DNA from: Gallibacterium melopsittaci
GTDB taxonomy: Bacteria; Pseudomonadota; Gammaproteobacteria; Enterobacterales; Pasteurellaceae
Direction: 5' to 3'
DNA length: 64,000 nucleotides
NCBI RefSeq assembly: GCF_042433085.1
Contig: NZ_JBHLWA010000049.1
Location: 124,001-188,000, forward strand
A program made the translations under genes and the position numbers. The notes under the pieces were generated by a model. It had not been told where the DNA came from. It ran no database searches and saw only the letters and a list, made by a program, of their open reading frames with translations. Below, piece after piece: positions 18,014-28,233 of the stretch (position 1 is its first letter; each line of letters starts with the position of its first letter).

Positions 18014-20626
18014 TTACTGTAATGCCTTTTCAATCTTCTCAAACAAATCTCGAGAAAGATTTTCCACATCTCTTAATCGTTCCAAGCCTCGCTTCATTAA
18101 GGTTTGACGTTGATTATCATAACGTGCAAAACGGATTAACGGTTCCACTAATCGGGCGGCAATTTGTGGATTAGAACTATTTAAGCGAATCAAAATATCC
18201 ACTAAGAAACGATAACCTGAACCATCAATCATATGGAATGCCGACAAGTTTTGACTACAGAAACTTCCCACTAATGCACGCAGGCGGTTTGGATTATTGA
18301 AATTAAAACTTGGGTGTTCCATTAATTGATTAACTAATTCTAAGACATTCTCATCTGGACGAGTCGCTTGAATAGCAAACCATTTATCCATCACCAAACC
18401 GTCATGCTGCCATTTTTGTTCAAAATCAGCCAATAACTCATCACGACAAGCAAGTTGAGCTTGTGCGGCTAAACTCAATGCTGCCAAGGTATCGGTCATA
18501 TTGTTGGCATGCATATAATGTTTTGCCACTAACGTATTGCCTAAATCAGTAAAGGCTAAATAGCTTAAACACATATTATTAAAGCCACGCAATGCAATAC
18601 TTTCACGATCAATTTGATAATGATCTGTCTGAGTATAGTTATATAAACGTAAGAAGTGATCTTTTAAGTGATTCGCAATACTTCTTTGCATAAAGTGACG
18701 TACCGCACGAATTCCTACTGGATCAATCGTTTTAAATAACTCCGCAAACTCAGTTTCTTTTGGTAAGGTCAAAATTAAAGTCGTTAATTCAATATCTTGT
18801 TGATAATTTTCTAATAGATATTGCAATGCGGCTAAAAACTCAGGTGATAATTGTAATGCTTGATGCTGTTGATGGCGTTGTAAATTCTGACGTAATTCAT
18901 TAGCCAATAACATTTGTACCGCATCCCAGCGTACAAAACCATTTTCCGCAAATTTCATCAAAGTAATTAATTGTTCATTACTATATGGAAAATCTAATTT
19001 AACTGGTGCAGAAAATTCACAAAGTAATGCTGGTACTGGACGTTTATAAACTGGTGAAAACTCAAAAGTCTGCTCATATTGTGTCACATTGAGTACATCA
19101 CTCGCTAAAGTTTCCCCTTTTACTTGTAATGCTTGTTTTCCACCTTCCGCATCATACAACGCTACCCGTAATGGAATATGTAAATTCACCTTATCCATTT
19201 GATCTGGCGTTGATGGTGTCATTTGTGCCACATTTAAACGATAAGTTAAGGTATTAGCATCATACTCATCTGTCACGGTTAATTCTGGCGTACCTGATTG
19301 GCTATACCAACGGCGGAACTGGGTTAAATCAATGCCTGAAGCTCGTTCCATTGCAGAAACAAAATCTTCACAAGTTGCTGCTGTTCCATCATTTTCAGCA
19401 ATATACAGTTTCATTCCTGCTTGGAATTTTTCCTCACCCAATAAGGTATGAATCATACGAATCACTTCTGCCCCTTTTTCATACACGGTGACGGTATAGA
19501 AGTTATTCATTTCGATCACTTTTTCTGGACGAATTGGATGTGCCATCGGGCTAGCATCTTCGGCAAATTGTACTGCACGTAAGAACTTAACATTGTTGAT
19601 TCGATTTACTGTGCGTGAACCTGTATCAGAAGAAAACTCTTGATCACGAAAAACCGTTAAACCTTCTTTTAAGCTAAGCTGGAACCAATCACGACAAGTG
19701 ACACGATTTCCTGTCCAGTTATGGAAATATTCGTGGGCAATCACACGTTCAACATCAAGATAATCTGTATCGGTTGCCGTTTGTGGATTCGCTAGCACAA
19801 ATTTAGAGTTGAAAATATTGAGTCCTTTATTCTCCATTGCTCCCATATTGAAGAAATCAACCGCCACAATCATGTAAATATCTAGGTCATATTCAAGATC
19901 AAAGCGTTCTTCATCCCATTTCATTGACTTCTTTAAACTCGCCATTGCCCAATCTGCACGATTGAGGTTGCCTTTATCAACATAAAGCTCTAATGCGACT
20001 TCACGTCCACTTTTCGTGACAAATGTGTCACGCAACAAATCAAAATCGCCTGCAACTAAGGCAAAAAGATAGCTCGGTTTTGGAAATGGGTCTTGCCACT
20101 CAATCCAGTGATAACCATTATCCAATTCACCTTGGCGAATACGATTTCCATTAGAGAGTAAGAATGGATATTTACTTTTATCGGCAATAATGCGAGTGGT
20201 ATAACGTGCTAATACATCAGGGCGATCCAACATATAAGTAATTTGGCGGAACCCCTCTGCTTCACATTGGGTACAAAGTGCTTCACCTGACTGATATAAG
20301 CCTTGTAAAGAGGTGTTATGCGCTGGTGATAACAGGGTAACGATCTCGAGTTCAAATTTTTCTAAATTAAGATCAGTTAAATCTAATGTTAGGCTTTCAT
20401 TGTCTTGTTGATATTGGGTAAATTCTGCATTATTGAGTTTAATTGAAACAAATTGGAAGCTATGTCCATCAAGGCGTAACTGCGTGGCTTCTGGGTTAAG
20501 TTTATGTACCAACGTCTTCGCTGTAACTTTTGTTTGTTCTGGATCGAGGCGGAATTCAAGGAAAATATCACTAATTGTAAAATCGGGTTTCTTATAATCT
20601 TTTCTATATTTAGCTTTTGGTAACAT
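18014..20626 (-). CDS. pepN: Aminopeptidase N (M1 zinc metallopeptidase)
   Basis: Cytoplasmic broad-specificity aminopeptidase completing ATP-dependent protein turnover. Starting at MLPKAKYRKDYKKPD gives 870 residues, exactly the E. coli length and aligning with its N-terminus; the frame extends 8 codons further upstream but these look spurious. The substrate-binding GAMEN motif appears as FNMGAMENKGLNIF. The zinc site is HEYFHNWTGNR followed 18 residues later by the Glu in LKEGLTVFRDQEF. The gene is divergent from purE. Confidence 0.97.
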   Translation of the reverse strand: MLPKAKYRKDYKKPDFTISDIFLEFRLDPEQTKVTAKTLVHKLNPEATQLRLDGHSFQFVSIKLNNAEFTQYQQDNESLTLDLTDLNLEKFELEIVTLLSPAHNTSLQGLYQSGEALCTQCEAEGFRQITYMLDRPDVLARYTTRIIADKSKYPFLLSNGNRIRQGELDNGYHWIEWQDPFPKPSYLFALVAGDFDLLRDTFVTKSGREVALELYVDKGNLNRADWAMASLKKSMKWDEERFDLEYDLDIYMIVAVDFFNMGAMENKGLNIFNSKFVLANPQTATDTDYLDVERVIAHEYFHNWTGNRVTCRDWFQLSLKEGLTVFRDQEFSSDTGSRTVNRINNVKFLRAVQFAEDASPMAHPIRPEKVIEMNNFYTVTVYEKGAEVIRMIHTLLGEEKFQAGMKLYIAENDGTAATCEDFVSAMERASGIDLTQFRRWYSQSGTPELTVTDEYDANTLTYRLNVAQMTPSTPDQMDKVNLHIPLRVALYDAEGGKQALQVKGETLASDVLNVTQYEQTFEFSPVYKRPVPALLCEFSAPVKLDFPYSNEQLITLMKFAENGFVRWDAVQMLLANELRQNLQRHQQHQALQLSPEFLAALQYLLENYQQDIELTTLILTLPKETEFAELFKTIDPVGIRAVRHFMQRSIANHLKDHFLRLYNYTQTDHYQIDRESIALRGFNNMCLSYLAFTDLGNTLVAKHYMHANNMTDTLAALSLAAQAQLACRDELLADFEQKWQHDGLVMDKWFAIQATRPDENVLELVNQLMEHPSFNFNNPNRLRALVGSFCSQNLSAFHMIDGSGYRFLVDILIRLNSSNPQIAARLVEPLIRFARYDNQRQTLMKRGLERLRDVENLSRDLFEKIEKALQ

Positions 20627-20834
20627 AAATTTTGTCCATTCATAAAACACAAAAAACGTGTGCTAGGATAAAGTTTTCTGACATAAGTTGCAATCAACTT
20701 TCCGCCTTTAATGCCGTAAATCACGGGCAAATCATGTTTTCAACATAAATCACAAATAAGATCTCATTGCCATATTTCACTCAGTAGGAAGAAATGCTAT
20801 TCTTATGCCCCCAATTCATCAAAAGGACATTATT

Positions 20835-21335
20835 ATGGCACAACCTGAAATCGCCATTGTTATGGGCTCAAAAAGTGACTGGAGTACCATGCAAGAAGCG
20901 GCGACTATTCTTGATCAACTACACGTTCCCTATCATGTTGAAATTGTTTCTGCTCACCGAACTCCTGATAAACTCTTCCAATTTGCGGAAAATGCACAAC
21001 AAAATGGTTATAAAGTGATTATTGCTGGTGCAGGTGGTGCAGCACATCTCCCTGGTATGCTAGCTGCCAAAACATTAGTGCCTGTGTTAGGTGTTCCTGT
21101 AAAAAGTTCGATCTTAAGTGGTGTAGATAGTTTGTATTCAATTGTCCAAATGCCAAAAGGAATTCCAGTAGGAACACTTGCAATAGGCCCAGCTGGTGCA
21201 GCTAATGCAGGTTTACTTGCAGCACAGATTCTTGCTGTTTTTGATGCTCAATTAAGTAATCGTTTGCGTGAATTCCGTCAACAGCAAACTGATGATGTAC
21301 TAAATAATCCTGATCCACGACTTATTAATCAATAA
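20835..21335 (+). CDS. purE: N5-carboxyaminoimidazole ribonucleotide mutase
   Basis: Converts N5-CAIR to CAIR in de novo purine synthesis. The start MAQPEIAIVMGSKSDW at 20835 follows AAAAGGACATT; the frame continues 10 codons upstream without support. The 166-residue protein has the class I PurE signatures GSKSDW, SAHRTPDKLF and GAGGAAHLPGMLAA. purK follows after 4 bp, the usual purEK operon. No convincing PurR operator was seen upstream. Confidence 0.97.
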   Translation: MAQPEIAIVMGSKSDWSTMQEAATILDQLHVPYHVEIVSAHRTPDKLFQFAENAQQNGYKVIIAGAGGAAHLPGMLAAKTLVPVLGVPVKSSILSGVDSLYSIVQMPKGIPVGTLAIGPAGAANAGLLAAQILAVFDAQLSNRLREFRQQQTDDVLNNPDPRLINQ

Positions 21336-21339
21336 CATT

Positions 21340-22425
21340 ATGCAAAACAGTTCTCTTTATCCGACAATTTATGTTTTAGGTAATGGCCAACTTGGTCGTA
21401 TGTTACGTTATGCTGGTGCACCATTAGATATTCACGTAGTCCCACTTGGTTTTGAACAAATACCTTTTGACTTAGAAGAAAATGCAGTGGTGACAGCTGA
21501 AATAGAACGTTGGCCAGCAACTGAATTAACCAATTTACTCGCCTCACATCCAAATTTTATTAATCGTAAGATTTTTGCCCGTTTAGCAGACCGTTTAACG
21601 CAAAAACAACTGTTAGATCAACTTAACTTAGCGACTTCACCTTGGGTGCATCTCACAAAAGATACAACGTGGCAACATGTCTGGCAAAATGTTGCGGAAA
21701 AAGTGGTCATAAAACGCCGTACTGGTGGATACGATGGGCGTGGTCAATGGATTGTGGATCAACATAATACTGAAATCATTACCGATGATTTGTTTGATGA
21801 AACCATTGCCGAAGCCTTTATCCCATTTGAAAGTGAAGTTTCTTTAGTCGGTGCTAGATTTGCCGATGGAAGCACTTATTTCTATCCAATTACGCAAAAT
21901 TTACAACAACAAGGCATTTTACGTTACAGTGTCATTGCACAAACTAACCGCCATCCACTACAAGATGAAGCTGAACAGATGTTAGGCAAAATTATGCAGC
22001 ATCTCGATTATGTCGGCGTAATGGCGATGGAGTGTTTTGTGGTTAATGGTCATCTATTAATTAACGAATTGGCACCTCGTGTGCATAATAGTGGGCATTG
22101 GACGCAGTATGGCGCTAATATCAGTCAATTTGAACTACATTTACGTGCGTTATTAAATTTACCAACACCACCATTACAAGCAAGAATGCCTACTGTTATG
22201 GTAAATCTTATTGGTACAGCACATCATCCTGACTGGTTAGCATTACCTTATTCTCAACTACATTGGTATGGAAAAGAGGTTCGTCCAGGCAGAAAATTAG
22301 GGCATATCAATATTGCACATCAACAGCCTGAAGTATTGATTGAAATATTGAATCAACTGGCTCCGTTATTACCAGAAGATTATCAATCTGGTTTAGTTTG
22401 GGCAAAACAGTGCTTAATGAAATAA
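21340..22425 (+). CDS. purK: N5-carboxyaminoimidazole ribonucleotide synthase
   Basis: ATP-grasp ligase making N5-CAIR from AIR, bicarbonate and ATP; its unstable product is used by PurE encoded just upstream. The 361-residue protein starts near the conserved VLGNGQLGRMLRYAGAPL. It contains the ATP-grasp block VIKRRTGGYDGRGQW and the metal-ligand region LLINELAPRVHNSGHWT. The 4-bp gap to purE implies cotranscription. Confidence 0.96.
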   Translation: MQNSSLYPTIYVLGNGQLGRMLRYAGAPLDIHVVPLGFEQIPFDLEENAVVTAEIERWPATELTNLLASHPNFINRKIFARLADRLTQKQLLDQLNLATSPWVHLTKDTTWQHVWQNVAEKVVIKRRTGGYDGRGQWIVDQHNTEIITDDLFDETIAEAFIPFESEVSLVGARFADGSTYFYPITQNLQQQGILRYSVIAQTNRHPLQDEAEQMLGKIMQHLDYVGVMAMECFVVNGHLLINELAPRVHNSGHWTQYGANISQFELHLRALLNLPTPPLQARMPTVMVNLIGTAHHPDWLALPYSQLHWYGKEVRPGRKLGHINIAHQQPEVLIEILNQLAPLLPEDYQSGLVWAKQCLMK

Positions 22426-22538
22426 TGCCTTCACACAATTAAAGTCGTGATCGCTTGAGAAATCACTTGTCAAAACCTTTACTTTGGCGATATAAATAAC
22501 AACCTATGTCAGACACAACATATTTAGAGGAATATCCG

Positions 22539-23729
22539 ATGTTTAAACATATTGAAGCCGCACCCGCTGATCCAATTCTTGGATTAGGTGAAGCATTTAA
22601 AGCTGAAACCCGTACTAATAAAGTCAATCTAGGAATCGGGGTATATAAAGATGCAAATGGTCAAACCCCGATTGTCAAAGCAGTTAAAGAAGCTGAAAAA
22701 CGTCTCCTTGATAAAGAAAATACAAAAAATTATCTTGGTATTGATGGTTTAGCTGAATTTAATCGCCAAACTCAAATCCTGCTTTTTGGTGCAGACCACG
22801 ATATCATCAAAAATAAACGTGCAAAAACCGCACAAAGCCTTGGTGGAACAGGTGCATTACGAATTGCCGCTGAGTTCATCAAACGTCAAACTTCTGCCAA
22901 AAATGTGTGGATCAGTGCACCAACTTGGCCAAATCATAATGCGATTTTTAAAGCAGTTGGTATGAATATTTGTGACTATCGTTACTATGATAAAGCGACC
23001 CATGCCTTAGATTGGGAAGGTATGTTAGCAGATTTATCCAATGCCCAAGCGGGCGATGTTGTGTTATTCCACGGCTGTTGTCATAACCCAACAGGAATTG
23101 ACCCAACACCAGAACAATGGGCAACTTTAGCAAAAATGTCTGCAGAAAAAGGTTGGCTACCATTATTTGACTTTGCTTATCAAGGTTTTGCTAATGGTTT
23201 AGACGAAGATGCTGTTGGTTTACGCACTTTTGCGGCAAATCATCAAGAGTTACTAATTTCTAGTTCATATTCTAAAAACTTTGGCTTATATAACGAACGT
23301 GTTGGAGCATTCACTTTAGTCGCTGCTGATGAAGAAATTGCGACTCGTGCCTTTAGCCAAGTAAAAACGATTATTCGTACACTTTATTCTAACCCAGCAT
23401 CACATGGTGCAAGTGCTGTTGCGACAGTATTAGCTGATCCTGAACTAAAAGCACAATGGGTCGCAGAATTAGATGAAATGCGTGCAAGAATTAAAACAAT
23501 GCGTCAAAAATTTGTTGAATTATTGGCAAAATATGGTGCTAAACAAGATTTTGATTTCATCATTCAACAAAATGGGATGTTCTCATTCAGTGGTTTAAGT
23601 CCAGAACAAGTTGATCGTTTAAAAGAAGAATTTGCTATTTATGCAGTTCGTTCAGGACGTATCAATGTTGCGGGCATTACTGAACAAAATATTGATTATC
23701 TCTGCGAAAGTATTGTGAAAGTTCTTTAA
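22539..23729 (+). CDS. aspC: Aromatic/aspartate aminotransferase (PLP, class I)
   Basis: Interconverts aspartate and oxaloacetate (and aromatic amino acids and their keto acids) with glutamate/2-oxoglutarate. The start at MFKHIEAAPADPILGL is supported by AGAGGAA upstream and gives 396 residues, identical in length to E. coli AspC. The PLP lysine is in SSSYSKNFGLYNERVG; HGCCHNPTGIDPT and the C-terminal RSGRINVAGI carboxylate-binding Arg are present. A TyrB-like role is possible, but the close AspC match of the N-terminus favours aspC. Monocistronic, ended by a hairpin. Confidence 0.93.
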   Translation: MFKHIEAAPADPILGLGEAFKAETRTNKVNLGIGVYKDANGQTPIVKAVKEAEKRLLDKENTKNYLGIDGLAEFNRQTQILLFGADHDIIKNKRAKTAQSLGGTGALRIAAEFIKRQTSAKNVWISAPTWPNHNAIFKAVGMNICDYRYYDKATHALDWEGMLADLSNAQAGDVVLFHGCCHNPTGIDPTPEQWATLAKMSAEKGWLPLFDFAYQGFANGLDEDAVGLRTFAANHQELLISSSYSKNFGLYNERVGAFTLVAADEEIATRAFSQVKTIIRTLYSNPASHGASAVATVLADPELKAQWVAELDEMRARIKTMRQKFVELLAKYGAKQDFDFIIQQNGMFSFSGLSPEQVDRLKEEFAIYAVRSGRINVAGITEQNIDYLCESIVKVL

Positions 23730-23738
23730 TTTTCTATC

Positions 23739-23764
23739 GGATGCTTCATCTTATTGAAGCATCC
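23739..23764. terminator. Terminator between aspC and ycgN
   Basis: Stem GGATGCTTCA / TGAAGCATCC with a 6-nt loop followed by TATCTTTTATT on the plus strand. The genes converge here, so it may serve both. Confidence 0.8.
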
Positions 23765-23784
23765 TATCTTTTATTAAAATTGCC

Positions 23785-24234
23785 TTAAAACTCTTCAATC
23801 ACAAACTCAAACCAATCAATCACCTCTTCTTCATGAATCCCATCACGAATAAAAATATTCCCTTTTTTCATTGCGCTTTGATCTCCAACCAGTAATGGGT
23901 GCCAGTCTGGTAGCGGTTTACCTTCATATAGCAAGCGATAAGCACAGGTTTTTGGTAGCCAGGAAAATTGAGGTAAATTTTTCTTCGTCAATTTGGTACA
24001 ATCAGGCATTAATTTAAACCGTTGTGGATAGTTACTACATTGTCCCGTTTTCAAGTCTAATAAGTCACAAGCAATACGGGTGAAATATAAACGTTCTCGT
24101 TTTCCTCTTCCTTCAATAAATTTACGATAACAACATTTTCCACAACCATCACATAATGCTTCCCACTCTTGGTCATTCATCTCCTGTAAACTTTTTTCTT
24201 GCCAAAACCGTGTAGTAAATTCCCTATTTTCCAT
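23785..24234 (-). CDS. ycgN: YcgN-family cysteine cluster protein (UPF0260)
   Basis: Conserved cytoplasmic protein of unknown biochemical function. The 149-residue protein has the family's Cys-rich block EALCDGCGKCCYRKF near residues 26-40, then further Cys residues in TRIACDLLDLKTGQCSNYPQR, MPDCTKL and PKTCAYRLL; the CxxCxxCC pattern suggests a zinc or Fe-S site. It stands alone, convergent with aspC. Annotation as YcgN is by overall sequence pattern; the role is not known. Confidence 0.9.
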   Translation of the reverse strand: MENREFTTRFWQEKSLQEMNDQEWEALCDGCGKCCYRKFIEGRGKRERLYFTRIACDLLDLKTGQCSNYPQRFKLMPDCTKLTKKNLPQFSWLPKTCAYRLLYEGKPLPDWHPLLVGDQSAMKKGNIFIRDGIHEEEVIDWFEFVIEEF

Positions 24235-24479
24235 TGAATATCCTCTAAAATTTTGTGCTTATTATTAAGTTTTAATCTGATAACAAGCAAAATTTAACTT
24301 TGTAAAAAATTTAACCAGTTTTCAGCTTAAAAAATAAAATTTTCTCTAATTTTTTGTTAATTTTTTTAGTTTTTATTTAAAAGATGAATTTTTTCATTAA
24401 ATAAATTATTTGTTATTTGACGCAGATATACGTTTTTTGCTATATCTAATTCACTTGGAAGTGATTATAAGGAAAAAGT

Positions 24480-27116
24480 ATGATCGAACAATACTCTGCA
24501 ATGCGCAATAACATTAATATGCTTGGCCATCTTCTTGGTGAAACCATTAGTGATGCACAAGGAAATGACATTTTACAACTTATTGAAAATATTCGTGTTT
24601 TATCTAAGAGTTCTCGTGCAGGCGATGATCAAGCTCGTCAACAATTATTAGATACCTTACAAAATATCTCACCAGAAAATATTATTCCTGTTGCTCGAGC
24701 ATTTAGTCAGTTTTTAAATCTCACGAATATTGCCGAACAGTATCAAACTATCTCTCGTCACCACACTGATGAAGTGATGTCAGAACGTTCTATCGCTGCC
24801 TTATTAGCTCGTTTAAAAGCGGATCCAACTATTTCTAAACAACAAATTATTGATGCAGTACAACAATTATTAATTGAATTAGTCTTAACTGCTCATCCAA
24901 CTGAAGTAACCCGCCGCTCTTTAGTGCATAAATATGTTGAGATCAACAACTGCTTAGAAAAATTAGAAAATGCAGATTTAACAACGAAAGAACGCCAACA
25001 AATTCAACGCCGTCTATTACAATTAATTGCTCAGGCATGGCATACCAACGAAATTCGCACCCAACGCCCCACTCCATTTGAAGAAGCAAAATGGGGGTTT
25101 GCTGTTATCGAAAATAGTTTATGGTCAGCCGTACCTCAATTTTTACGTCAATTAAATGATGATCTTGAGGAACATTGCCAATTCCAACTTCCTGTTGACT
25201 TAGCACCTGTACGTTTCTCATCTTGGATGGGTGGTGATCGTGATGGAAATCCATTTGTAACTGCAAAAATTACGCAACAAGTATTATATTTGGCTCGTTG
25301 GAAAGCCGCAGAACTCTTTTTAACCGATATTCAACAACTTTCTGATGAACTCTCAATGATTGAATGTTCTGATGAATTTAAAGCAAAATATGGTGATCAC
25401 GCCGAGCCTTATCGTGTTGTTGTCAAAGATCTTAGAACCAAATTAAGTAATACATTAAATTATTTTGATGACAAATTAGCTGATCGGACACCAATTATCG
25501 CAGAAAGCGATATCATTACACATGATGATCAATTATGGCAGCCGCTTTTTGATTGCTATCAATCCTTATCAGCGTGTGGAATGCGGATTATTGCCAATGG
25601 ATTATTACTCGATTGTTTACGCCGTATTCGTTGTTTCGGAGTCACTTTATCACGTTTAGATATTCGTCAAGAAAGTACTCGCCACCAACAAGCGATTGCA
25701 GAAATTACACGCTATATCGGCGTTGGAGATTATGCACAATGGAGTGAGGAAGATAAACAAGCCTTTTTAATTCGTGAATTAAGTTCTCGTCGTCCATTAG
25801 TCCCTCAAGATTGGCAACCTTCAGAAGAAACGAAAGAGGTGATTGAAACCTGTAAAGTTATCGCACAACAACCTAAAGGGATTATTTCTTGTTATATCAT
25901 CTCTATGGCACGCACAGCATCCGATGTATTGGCAGTTCATCTCTTATTAAAAGAAGCTGGTATTAAATATGCTTTACCTGTTGTACCACTCTTTGAAACA
26001 TTAGATGACCTTGATAATTCTGAAAGTGTGATGCAACAACTTTTCGATATTGGTTGGTATCGTGGCATTATCAATAATCAACAAATGATTATGATTGGTT
26101 ACTCAGATTCGGCTAAAGATGCGGGAATGTTGGCAGCATCATGGGCTCAGTATCGTGCACAAGAAGCCTTAGTTAAACTTTGTGAACAACGTCATATTGA
26201 ATTGACATTATTCCACGGACGAGGCGGTACGATTGGTCGTGGTGGTGCACCAGCACACGCAGCCTTACTCTCTCAGCCACCAAAATCATTAAAGAATGGT
26301 TTACGCGTGACAGAACAAGGCGAAATGATTCGCTTTAAACTTGGCTTACCTGAAGTAGCCGTACAAAGTTTAGATCTCTATGCTAGTGCTGTCCTAGAGG
26401 CAAATTTACTGCCACCACCAAATCCAAAACAAACTTGGCGTGAAATTATGGATGAGTTATCAGATATCTCTTGTGATATTTATCGTCAAGTAGTACGAGG
26501 TAATGAAAATTTTGTACCTTATTTCCGTGCAGCTACGCCAGAACAAGAACTTTCTCGTTTACCATTAGGATCTCGCCCTGCAAAACGTAATCCTAAAGGT
26601 GGTGTAGAAAGTCTGCGTGCGATCCCTTGGATTTTCGCTTGGATGCAAAACCGTTTGATGCTACCTGCTTGGTTAGGTGTTGGTGCATCCTTGCGTGAAC
26701 TTTTTGAACAAGGTAAACGCAGTACCGTAGAAGAGATGTGTAAATCGTGGCCATTCTTCTCTACTCGTATCGGTATGATTGAGATGGTATTTAGTAAAAC
26801 TGACTTATGGTTAGCCGAATATTATGATCAACGTTTAGTGCCTGAACAGTTATGGCCATTAGGACAATCTTTGCGTGAACAATTAACCTCGGATATTCAA
26901 ACATTATTGTCACTCTCGCATGAAGATCAATTAATGGCAGATTTACCTTGGGTTGCTGAATCAATCAAGTTGCGTAATATCTATACCGATCCTTTAAACC
27001 TGCTACAAGTAGAGTTATTACATCGTTTACGTAGTGGCGAAACTGATCCAGCATTAGAACAAGCCTTGATGATTACCATTACAGGAATTGCTGCTGGTAT
27101 GCGCAATACTGGTTAA
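24480..27116 (+). CDS. ppc: Phosphoenolpyruvate carboxylase
   Basis: Anaplerotic enzyme producing oxaloacetate from PEP and bicarbonate. The 878-residue length matches E. coli (883). Catalytic His is in VLTAHPTEVTRRSLVHK; the Gly-rich loop is FHGRGGTIGRGGAPAH; the Arg/Lys-rich active-site block SRPAKRNPKGGVESLRAIPW is present; and the C-terminus GIAAGMRNTG is the conserved end that contributes to the inhibitor site. The start is preceded by AAGGAAAAAGT. Followed by a hairpin. Confidence 0.98.
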   Translation: MIEQYSAMRNNINMLGHLLGETISDAQGNDILQLIENIRVLSKSSRAGDDQARQQLLDTLQNISPENIIPVARAFSQFLNLTNIAEQYQTISRHHTDEVMSERSIAALLARLKADPTISKQQIIDAVQQLLIELVLTAHPTEVTRRSLVHKYVEINNCLEKLENADLTTKERQQIQRRLLQLIAQAWHTNEIRTQRPTPFEEAKWGFAVIENSLWSAVPQFLRQLNDDLEEHCQFQLPVDLAPVRFSSWMGGDRDGNPFVTAKITQQVLYLARWKAAELFLTDIQQLSDELSMIECSDEFKAKYGDHAEPYRVVVKDLRTKLSNTLNYFDDKLADRTPIIAESDIITHDDQLWQPLFDCYQSLSACGMRIIANGLLLDCLRRIRCFGVTLSRLDIRQESTRHQQAIAEITRYIGVGDYAQWSEEDKQAFLIRELSSRRPLVPQDWQPSEETKEVIETCKVIAQQPKGIISCYIISMARTASDVLAVHLLLKEAGIKYALPVVPLFETLDDLDNSESVMQQLFDIGWYRGIINNQQMIMIGYSDSAKDAGMLAASWAQYRAQEALVKLCEQRHIELTLFHGRGGTIGRGGAPAHAALLSQPPKSLKNGLRVTEQGEMIRFKLGLPEVAVQSLDLYASAVLEANLLPPPNPKQTWREIMDELSDISCDIYRQVVRGNENFVPYFRAATPEQELSRLPLGSRPAKRNPKGGVESLRAIPWIFAWMQNRLMLPAWLGVGASLRELFEQGKRSTVEEMCKSWPFFSTRIGMIEMVFSKTDLWLAEYYDQRLVPEQLWPLGQSLREQLTSDIQTLLSLSHEDQLMADLPWVAESIKLRNIYTDPLNLLQVELLHRLRSGETDPALEQALMITITGIAAGMRNTG

Positions 27117-27127
27117 TTTTTCTATTC

Positions 27128-27154
27128 CCTACACCACTATGTTAGTGGTGTAGG
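27128..27154 (+). terminator. Hairpin after ppc
   Basis: CCTACACCACTA and TAGTGGTGTAGG form a 12-bp stem with a 3-nt loop 12 bp after the ppc stop. The tail is A/T-rich but not a pure T-run. Confidence 0.65.
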
Positions 27155-27253
27155 ATAAATAATCGGCAATACTTCTCTCTTTACCGCAAAGTTCTACATA
27201 ATTTTGATGAAATCCAGTAAAATAACGCCTCACTTTTTTGCGTTATCGAGATT

Positions 27254-27802
27254 ATGGCACTATCACACACAATTTTATCGATTCTTGCACATCAAGCAGC
27301 TACAGGTTATGACATAAGCAAAAAATTCTCACAAAGTTATGGCTTAATCTGGCAAGCTACACACCAACAAGTCTATCGAGAATTAAATCAGTTAGAAAAA
27401 CAAGGATTAATCTCTTTTTCTTTGCAATTTCAGCAAGGAAAACCTGATCGCAAAGAGTATCAATTAACTGATGCTGGTGCCGTGCAATTAGAAAAATGGT
27501 TATTAGAAAGTACCTTAACCCATGGTATTTTACGTGATGAATTTATCTCTCGCATTTTAGCAGCTTTAAAATGTCATCCAAAACTTGCCTTTACCGCAGT
27601 TAAGAAACGTGAGCAAGATCACCGACAATCAATCCATAAAATGCAACAATTACTACTTGAATTACATCAACTTAATAACAAAACTTACTACGATGAATTG
27701 ATGATTTTATTATTAAAACGAAGTATCCGCCACGAACAAGTGAGTTTACAGTGGTTAGAAGAAGATTTATTACCAATGCTACATCAAATGATCAGAGAGT
27801 AA
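27254..27802 (+). CDS. PadR-family transcriptional regulator
   Basis: Probable DNA-binding repressor of 182 residues. Residues ~1-80 form the PadR winged helix (LSILAHQAATGYDISKKF ... VYRELNQLEKQGLISF ... KEYQLTDAG). The remainder is a helical Vir_act_alpha_C-type dimerisation region. Classic PadR proteins regulate phenolic-acid decarboxylase, but no such gene is nearby, so the target and ligand are unknown. It is followed after 15 bp by yciU, possibly cotranscribed. Confidence 0.88.
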   Translation: MALSHTILSILAHQAATGYDISKKFSQSYGLIWQATHQQVYRELNQLEKQGLISFSLQFQQGKPDRKEYQLTDAGAVQLEKWLLESTLTHGILRDEFISRILAALKCHPKLAFTAVKKREQDHRQSIHKMQQLLLELHQLNNKTYYDELMILLLKRSIRHEQVSLQWLEEDLLPMLHQMIRE

Positions 27803-27817
27803 CTTAAAGGAGACAAA

Positions 27818-28138
27818 ATGATAACTACAACAAAATTAGATCCAGATACAGCCATTGATATTGCTTACGATATCTTTCTTGAAATGGCACCTGAAAATCT
27901 CGATCCTGCGGATATTATGTTATTTAATTTGCAATTTGAAGATCGCGGTGCAGTTGAAATGGTTGAAACCAGCGATCAATGGGAAAATGAAATCGGTGCA
28001 CTAATCGATCCAGATGAATTTGCCGAAGTCTGGATTGGGCTAATTAATGATAAAGATGAAATGGATGATGTCTTTGCAAAAGTCTTAATTTCACATCAAG
28101 AAGAAGATCGACAATATCATATTGTGTGGAAAGAGTGA
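27818..28138 (+). CDS. yciU: Putative dsDNA-mimic protein, YciU/HI1450 family
   Basis: Small, very acidic cytoplasmic protein of 106 residues. It closely follows the Haemophilus HI1450 pattern (LDPDTAIDIAYDIFLEMA, ENLDPADIMLFNLQFE, DKDEMDDVFAKVLISH). The structural literature on HI1450 proposes that its surface charge mimics DNA and that it binds HU; that role is inferred here by homology. AAGGAGA precedes the ATG. It ends just before a hairpin that terminates the opposite-strand kdsC. Confidence 0.92.
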   Translation: MITTTKLDPDTAIDIAYDIFLEMAPENLDPADIMLFNLQFEDRGAVEMVETSDQWENEIGALIDPDEFAEVWIGLINDKDEMDDVFAKVLISHQEEDRQYHIVWKE

Positions 28139-28182
28139 TACGACTTTCTTTTTATCGCAAATACTAAATTTTTGATAAAAAA

Positions 28183-28219
28183 TTGCCCTCTACAAACATT
28201 GTAACGTTGCAGAGGGCAA
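28183..28219 (-). terminator. Intrinsic terminator of kdsC
   Basis: Arms TTGCCCTCT and AGAGGGCAA enclose a 19-nt loop. On the minus strand the stem is followed by TTTTTTATC, marking the end of the kdsD-kdsC transcript; on the plus strand it could also stop yciU weakly. Confidence 0.8.
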
Positions 28220-28233
28220 AAATCATAATAACT

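Noticed and set aside
20640..20834. Search for a PurR operator upstream of purEK
   Set aside because: GGCAAATCATGTTTTC near 20730 resembles one half but the spacing is wrong. No match good enough to report.
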